This document shows positions 59,030-64,000 of a DNA stretch of 64,000 nt, piece after piece. A model generated the notes under the pieces. The model had not been told where the DNA came from. It was given only the letters and a program-made list of their open reading frames with translations, and did not search any database. Made by a program: the position numbers and the translations under genes. Numbering within the stretch: the first letter of the stretch is position 1; each line of letters starts with the position of its first letter. The DNA comes from Ancylobacter gelatini (GTDB lineage Bacteria > Pseudomonadota > Alphaproteobacteria > Rhizobiales > Xanthobacteraceae): the NCBI RefSeq assembly GCF_022601675.1, contig NZ_JAKVIL010000004.1:1-64000 (forward strand). The letters are read 5' to 3'.

Positions 59030-60906
59030 GCCAGCTTTATTACGGCCTCGTCACCAATACCGGCCTGGCCAAACTTGCCGCCAGCGCTGCCGGCGGGCCG
59101 TCGTTGACGCTTTCCGCCATGGCCTTCGGCGATGGAGGCGGAGCTGAAACCGCGCCAACTCCGGCGGCAACAGGGCTCGTCAACGAACGATACCGCGCAC
59201 TCCTGGTCGAGAAATATCCGCACCCCACCAACCCCAGCATTCTCTACGTCGAAGGCATCATCCCGCCGGGCGTCGGCGGCTGGACACTTCGCGAGGCCGG
59301 CATCTATGACGCCGATGGCGACCTGATCGTCATCGCCAAGATGCCCGCGCTCAACGTGGCGCTGATTTCGGAGGGCGCCAGCACCGAAGGCGTGGTGCGC
59401 CTGCCGATCGTGTTCGATTCCGCGTCATCGGTGCAGATCCTGATCGACCCGACCGTGCTGCTGGCGACGCAGGGTTGGGTGCTGGAGCGCGTGCTCGCAC
59501 GGCCCTTCATCACGGTCGACAGCGCGACGATCACCGTGCCGCCAGCCACGCCGTCCGCGCACGCGCTCTATCTTGTGCCGGCAGGTGCCACGGGAGCCTG
59601 GGCGGGGCAGGGCCACACGCTCGCCTATTACCTTGGAGGGTGGCGGTTCCATGCCGCGCCCATCGGAAAACGGGTGGCGGCGAGCGATACGGGCAAGGTC
59701 TACCGGCGCACGGCGGCGGGGTGGGAGGCACTGTGGGTAGAGGCCGAAGTCTCGACCCTGTTGACGGCGGCCGGCCGGGCCGCGCCTCACAGCGCCGATG
59801 CGCGACTGGTGGAGGTTATCCGCGCCCAATCGCTGAACTACCGGGTGGCGGGCGGATCGGCCAATGCCCTTACGGTTGCTTTGGCGCCCGCGCCTGTGCC
59901 GGCACTCAATCCAGCGCTGACCGGGATGCCGCTCCGTCTCAGGATCGGCTCGAACAATACAGGACCGGCGACGCTGAATGCAGGTCCCGGAGCATTGCCG
60001 ATCGTCACGCCGCGTGGCGTGCCGATCGCCCAGGGCGACCTCATCGCCGACGCCATCGTCACGCTGATTTGTACCGGTACGTCGTGGATGCTGGTTGGCC
60101 CGGCCTACAGCGAATTTCCGCTGCGCCAGAGCGTGAGCCCGGTGCTCTGGGTGAGACCGGATGGCAACGACGCGAATAACGGATCGGCAAACACCGCTGC
60201 AAAAGCGTTCCAGACGATCGCGGCCGCGGTGCGCTACGGCGCGAGTAACTTCTATCTGCCGCCTGGCGTCTCCCTGATCGTGCGCCTCGGCGTGCCCGGC
60301 ACCTACGCCGCGCCGGGTGAAACCGGCTTCAATGGCGGAACGCTGGCCATCATCGGCGATCCAGCGAACCCCTCCGCCTACCTTATCGCAGGCGCAGGAT
60401 CGACTGATTATGCGGGCGTCTTGACGGCGGCGCACGGAGATGTGCTGCTGCAAGGCGTGCTGGTGCAGAATACTGCCGCGATCTGCAGCGCACTGGCATC
60501 GGTCATAAATCGCAACCTCGACATACAGAACGTCGTGGTCACGGCAGCCGTCGGTGCGTCACCCAGCCTTCTGCTGGCGTCCGGCGGCACCGTAAACATC
60601 CGGGAAGGCTGCTCGGCAGTCGGCTCGGCGCAGAGCCTGTTCACGGCTGCGAACTCCGGCGCGATCAATCTGCTTCATAACTTCACGATCACGGGCGTGC
60701 AGAGCTACGTCGGCGCTCTGTGCGTGGCGACCGATCTCGGGCGTTTCTCGGTGCGGACCGGGTCGGTCGCGGTGCTTGGCTCGACGGTCAGCACGCCCCG
60801 CTATTACGCCAATCTCAACGGCATCATCAACGTCGCTGGCAACGGCCCGAACTATTTCCCCGGCACCATCGCTGGCGCGGTGAACGAAGGAGGTCGTTAT
60901 GTCTGA
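59026..60906 (+). CDS. Tail fibre protein with gpH-type collar and beta-helix-like C-terminus
   Basis: A 626-residue fibre. Start is GTG 59026 (GTGA overlap). Residues 1-150 are a DUF3751-type fibre head that joins the baseplate (LYYGLVTNTGLAKLAASAAGG, EGIIPPGVGGWTLREAGIYDADGDLI). The middle has an IYHLVPAGATGAWAGQGHTLAYYLGGWRF-like decoration domain. Residues 370-626 (LWVRPDGNDANNGSANTAAKAFQTI, GGTLAIIGDPANPSAY) look like a right-handed beta-helix of the pectate-lyase kind. It may bind or cut surface sugar. Confidence 0.88.
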   Translation: MSQLYYGLVTNTGLAKLAASAAGGPSLTLSAMAFGDGGGAETAPTPAATGLVNERYRALLVEKYPHPTNPSILYVEGIIPPGVGGWTLREAGIYDADGDLIVIAKMPALNVALISEGASTEGVVRLPIVFDSASSVQILIDPTVLLATQGWVLERVLARPFITVDSATITVPPATPSAHALYLVPAGATGAWAGQGHTLAYYLGGWRFHAAPIGKRVAASDTGKVYRRTAAGWEALWVEAEVSTLLTAAGRAAPHSADARLVEVIRAQSLNYRVAGGSANALTVALAPAPVPALNPALTGMPLRLRIGSNNTGPATLNAGPGALPIVTPRGVPIAQGDLIADAIVTLICTGTSWMLVGPAYSEFPLRQSVSPVLWVRPDGNDANNGSANTAAKAFQTIAAAVRYGASNFYLPPGVSLIVRLGVPGTYAAPGETGFNGGTLAIIGDPANPSAYLIAGAGSTDYAGVLTAAHGDVLLQGVLVQNTAAICSALASVINRNLDIQNVVVTAAVGASPSLLLASGGTVNIREGCSAVGSAQSLFTAANSGAINLLHNFTITGVQSYVGALCVATDLGRFSVRTGSVAVLGSTVSTPRYYANLNGIINVAGNGPNYFPGTIAGAVNEGGRYV

Positions 60907-61501
60907 CTATGATCCACGTCGTTGGTTCTGGACGGCCGAGGATGGCCGTGTCTATTCGAGCGCGGCCGGCGGGCTGGTGGCGAGCGATGATGTCGCCTAT
61001 GAGGCAGCCGTCGCGGCCGGGTTGTGGACGCCCTGGCCGCGCGACGACGCCGGCAAGCAGACAGAGGCCGCCCTCCAAGAGGTACTGGCACCTTATGGCC
61101 TGTACCTCGATCTGGCCGCACTCAAAGCCGCGCTGCTCGCCGGCATTGACGAGGCCGCCGAGCACGAGCGCATGCGGTACGTGACTGCCGGTGCCGGTCA
61201 GGCGATGGAGTACCAGCAGGCCGCTGCCGAAGCCGAAAGCCTGCTCGCGGCCATTGCGGCCGACCCGGAGCATGAGCCGGCCTCTGCCGCTTATCCGATG
61301 CTTGCCGCGTCGATCGGGATAGACGGCGAAACGCTCGCAGCGGTCGCCATCACCGTGGCGGCCATGCATGCGCAGTGGCGAGCGATCGGGTCCGCCATCC
61401 GGGCCGCGCGCCTCGCCGCCAAGGCGGCCGTCATGTCGGCCGACACGGCCAACGCCGCGCGCGCGGCGGCCGTTGTCGCGTGGCCGGGCGTCGGGGTCTG
61501 A
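60899..61501 (+). CDS. Tail fibre assembly-like protein (DUF4376-like)
   Basis: A 200-residue Ala-rich helical protein. The start (DPRRWFWTAEDGRVYSSAAGGLV) reads a displayed sequence, and the rest (IDEAAEHERMRYVTAGAGQAMEYQQAAAEAESLLAAI) fits DUF4376-type proteins found beside fibres. Probably a fibre chaperone or part of the fibre. Confidence 0.7.
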   Translation: MSDYDPRRWFWTAEDGRVYSSAAGGLVASDDVAYEAAVAAGLWTPWPRDDAGKQTEAALQEVLAPYGLYLDLAALKAALLAGIDEAAEHERMRYVTAGAGQAMEYQQAAAEAESLLAAIAADPEHEPASAAYPMLAASIGIDGETLAAVAITVAAMHAQWRAIGSAIRAARLAAKAAVMSADTANAARAAAVVAWPGVGV

Positions 61502-61504
61502 TCC

Positions 61505-63727
61505 ATGGGCGTCGAACTGCTGGTCGTCCTGGGAGAAGTCGGCCGCGAGGTGCGCTGGCCGCTGGGTATCACCGTCGCCCCCGGCGAGGTGGTCGAGATG
61601 GAGGTGCGGCTCGCCAGCGGGGCGGTCCGGCTCTATTCGACCGCGCGGGACGAAATCCGCGTCGAGTTCGATCCGACCACGATCGTGGTCCCGATCGACG
61701 CGGCCCTGCAAGCCGGTGTCGGATCGAATTCGGTTGTCGATCTGTACTGCTGGGTCGGCGACACTCGGAGCAAGCTCGACGCTGGCCGCGTGCGCATCGT
61801 GCCGGCCGGCGTCGCCGCAACCTATCGACCAATGGTGGCGGGCGAGTCGGCCATGAGAGGGCCGCCGGGTTACATCCATCGTGGGCCGTGGACGGCGGGC
61901 TCCTTCACGCCGCCTGAAGCTGTGAGCCATCTCGGCTCGACCTGGTACGCGCTGCGGGCCACGACCCAGGAGCCGGGCCCGGAGGCCACCGACTGGAGCA
62001 TGCTGCTCGATGGCACTGGCGCGGCGGCGGACCGGCAGGCGGCGCAGGACGCGGCGGAGGCTGCTGCGGCTGCTGCTAATGTCGCCGGTCCGGCGGGTGC
62101 TGCGGCCGTAGCGGCGGCGGAGATCATCCAGCCGCTCGCGGTGCAGGTGGGCGCGGATGCGACGGCCGTTGAGGTGGCTCGTGGCGAGGTGGCCGGGAAT
62201 GCGGCGGCGGTTGCGAGCAACAAGGCCGCGACAGACGCGGCCCGCGACGATGCGGTGACCGCAGCGGCCAACACGAACGCCAATCTCGACGGCGGGCCGG
62301 TGTTTATAACCGAGGCCGAACTGCTCGCCTATGTGCCGGCGGATCGCAAACCGGCGACTCTCGCGGTCAATAGCGGCTCGCGGCGGCGCGGCGTCTATCG
62401 CCGCACGGCCGGGGCATGGCCCTCGACGCCCGAGAGCGACACGCTGCCGGCGGTCGATGGCCGCACAGCCGTGCTTGAGACGGCCGTGCGGGTGGATGCC
62501 GAGATCCCCGGCATCATGGCTGCTCTCTCAGGCCCCAACGGCGAAGCGACGTGGATCGAGGCTAACGATCAGGACGGTGGCCCGACCGACGAGTCGGCAC
62601 AGATGATGGCGCCGCCGTTACTTGCGACGGGTCTTTTCCCCGCCGATCAGGAGTACGAGGGCGCCGAGGATCGCTCCATGGTTATGGGGTGGGCGAACCC
62701 GGTGACGAAACGCATCGAAGTCATCTCGCCGCATTTCGATCTCGGTAGTGACGGCCGGTTCACCGAGGCGGCGCTCCGCGACATCGCCGCGTCAATGAGC
62801 GCTCTCGGGTTGAGCGGCGGGACGGATATCCGTTCCGATGGGACGTGGCGCCATCCCGACACGCTCGACTTGGTGCCGACGCTGGCGAACCCTCTGCAAT
62901 GGGTCGGCTGGGGCTCCAGCACCATGGACGGCCTGCACTCGTCTCTCACAACGCTGGCGGCGGCTTGGGGTGCTGCATTCTACGGCGGCGGTCGAGGTGG
63001 CGAGCTGAATGATCAGATTCTCGCGCGCATGGGCGCCGTCCCGCTCACTCTGTCGGCCGTCACGATCCCGGCATCGGGACCGGTCGCGGTCGCAGCGAAC
63101 ATCGGCGACGGCTATGCCGGGCCGGCCACTTACAGCGGGTACCTCGCGCTTGCGGGCGGCGCGCAGCTCGCCGGCACGCTTGGCAATGACGGCTCGGGCG
63201 GGCGTATCTTCACACGCGCACTAGCCGGTGACGCCGTGACCATTCCGAACGGCACGCCCTTTGTCCCCGATGCGGCGCGGCTGTACCGGGATTCCACGGT
63301 CCTGCTGAACCTGGGCAAGAACAACCTCAACGACGGCTACGCGCTTGAGAGCATCGTTCGGGGCAATCGCATCGCCTATGCGTGGCTCTCTCCGCTGGTC
63401 AAGCGCGTCCTGGTCATCGGCCATCCGCCGAAGCGTGACGACACGGCAGGGTCTGAAGGGATGCTGCTCTATCAGGCCGTGCGCGACTATGAGATGGCGC
63501 GATACCGTCAAGATTACATCGACGTCGGCGGCTATCTGTTCAGCGAGCTGATCTGGTCTCACCTCGGCTGGATCAAGACCGAAACTGACATTGCTGAGCT
63601 GGCGGCCGGCAAGCTGCCCTCCCGTTTTTTCGCTGACTATTTGCATCTTCAGCCGTCGGTGCGATCCGCCATCGTCACCTATCTCATCAAGCCGCGCATG
63701 ATCGCTCTCGGCTGGTACGGAGCCTGA
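61505..63727 (+). CDS. Tail fibre with SGNH-hydrolase-like esterase domain
   Basis: A 740-residue protein. The N-terminal 170 residues include a small beta domain and a carbohydrate-binding-like segment (GYIHRGPWTAGSFTPPEAVSHLGSTWYAL). An Ala-rich coiled coil (about 175-255) follows. Residues 455-740 show SGNH blocks: Ser471 in GWGSSTMDG, Gly in YGGGRGGELND, N606/N607 in LGKNNL, and D711-x-x-H714 in ADYLHL. Such esterases deacetylate capsule or O-antigen sugars. Activity is inferred from motif order. Confidence 0.8.
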   Translation: MGVELLVVLGEVGREVRWPLGITVAPGEVVEMEVRLASGAVRLYSTARDEIRVEFDPTTIVVPIDAALQAGVGSNSVVDLYCWVGDTRSKLDAGRVRIVPAGVAATYRPMVAGESAMRGPPGYIHRGPWTAGSFTPPEAVSHLGSTWYALRATTQEPGPEATDWSMLLDGTGAAADRQAAQDAAEAAAAAANVAGPAGAAAVAAAEIIQPLAVQVGADATAVEVARGEVAGNAAAVASNKAATDAARDDAVTAAANTNANLDGGPVFITEAELLAYVPADRKPATLAVNSGSRRRGVYRRTAGAWPSTPESDTLPAVDGRTAVLETAVRVDAEIPGIMAALSGPNGEATWIEANDQDGGPTDESAQMMAPPLLATGLFPADQEYEGAEDRSMVMGWANPVTKRIEVISPHFDLGSDGRFTEAALRDIAASMSALGLSGGTDIRSDGTWRHPDTLDLVPTLANPLQWVGWGSSTMDGLHSSLTTLAAAWGAAFYGGGRGGELNDQILARMGAVPLTLSAVTIPASGPVAVAANIGDGYAGPATYSGYLALAGGAQLAGTLGNDGSGGRIFTRALAGDAVTIPNGTPFVPDAARLYRDSTVLLNLGKNNLNDGYALESIVRGNRIAYAWLSPLVKRVLVIGHPPKRDDTAGSEGMLLYQAVRDYEMARYRQDYIDVGGYLFSELIWSHLGWIKTETDIAELAAGKLPSRFFADYLHLQPSVRSAIVTYLIKPRMIALGWYGA

Positions 63728-63728
63728 C

Positions 63729-64000
63729 ATGACCTTCATCCTTCAAGCCAAGAACCCGCCTGCAAACCCCGTTCGTTTCCTCCCTGATCTCGGTCGCGGT
63801 CTGCTGTTCGACTTCGACGCGCGAACTATCGATGACGCCGAGGACGGCGAACCAGTCTCAGCCTGGGAATCCGCGCGCGGTGACGCTACGGGCATCAAGA
63901 CGCTGGTGGCCGCTGACTCGCCCCCCACCTACAAGGCGGACGCCATCAATGGCCTGCCGGCCCTGCGCTTCGGCAAGTCGGCTGGCGACGACACTATGAC
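63729..64000 (+). CDS. LamG-like fibre protein, 3' end outside window
   Basis: The first 90 codons of a gene that runs off the right edge. The sequence (LLFDFDARTIDDAEDGEPVSAWESARGD, TYKADAINGLPALRFGKS) has the start of a concanavalin/LamG-like domain common in phage fibres and appendage proteins. It follows the esterase fibre by one base, so it probably belongs to the receptor-binding set. Confidence 0.65.
   Translation, partial: MTFILQAKNPPANPVRFLPDLGRGLLFDFDARTIDDAEDGEPVSAWESARGDATGIKTLVAADSPPTYKADAINGLPALRFGKSAGDDTM

Larger units (their letters stand above)
23618..64000. mobile_element. Mu-like transposable prophage, right end outside window
   Basis: The gene order is that of a Mu-type phage: repressor and Ner-like gene, MuA-type DDE transposase, MuB ATPase, Gam, GemA, Mor/C-like activator, lysis genes, Mu-type terminase, portal, F, G, I, head proteins, then a contractile P2-type tail. 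Left boundary is placed at TG 23618 because host bcsS-like coding stops there, Mu-family ends start with TG, and three repeated TGCAG-type sites follow at once. It could lie a few bases to either side. At least 40.4 kb is inside the window. No structural gene appears broken, so the phage may be functional. Confidence 0.93.

Overview
The window is high-GC DNA with dense operons and GTG starts. A proVWX operon, a livHMGFJ operon carrying a small membrane gene, a molybdenum-cofactor maturation cluster and a BcsS-type cellulose gene point to an alphaproteobacterium of the Hyphomicrobiales (Xanthobacteraceae-like). The genus cannot be fixed from sequence alone.

Host part, 1 to about 23.6 kb. A large SH3-repeat surface protein enters from the left edge and is followed by a small SH3 protein. 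Next come purB and rpe (minus), a small secreted protein, the glycine betaine transporter proVWX (minus), a P1-family peptidase (minus), ccdA (plus) and a GNAT acetyltransferase (minus). The branched-chain amino acid transporter livH-M-G-F, a small membrane gene and livJ occupy 11.3-17.1 kb on minus. A flavin reductase (plus), a BaiN-type flavoprotein with a KamA-family radical SAM enzyme (minus), and a plus-strand operon of split XdhC halves plus a molybdopterin-binding/nucleotidyltransferase fusion complete this part. The host part ends in a BcsS-like gene that has lost its 5' end.

Phage part, about 23,618 to the right edge. A Mu-type transposable prophage interrupts the bcsS-like gene; its right end lies outside the window. 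Left to right it holds: a left end with three repeated TGCAG-type sites; a minus-strand lysogeny operon (S24 repressor plus a periplasmic protein); an operator region with tandem ACCC-N4-GGGT dyads; a leaderless-looking Ner-like gene; MuA-type DDE transposase and MuB ATPase; a long run of overlapping small early genes (Gam, a secreted SNase-type nuclease, DNA methyltransferase, GemA) ending in a Mor/C-like activator; a lysis cassette (holin candidate, GH19 endolysin, Rz/Rz1, XhlA-like); terminase, portal and an F-like head protein carrying a PBECR-type nuclease domain; protease with nested scaffold, cement and major capsid proteins; and a contractile P2-type tail (sheath, tube, frameshifted E/E', tape measure, U, X, D, V, PAAR, W, J, I, fibres).

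The parts fit a Mu-like cycle: repressor versus Ner control, replicative transposition by A and B, then late expression from three places that share a 19-bp dyad just after the Mor/C-like gene. The points most worth a second look are the three late dyads, the GGGAAAC frameshift signal with its hairpin, the C-terminal peptide shared by the repressor-linked periplasmic protein and tail protein D, the nuclease domain on the head protein, a GapR-like gene inside the tail operon, and an SGNH-esterase tail fibre.
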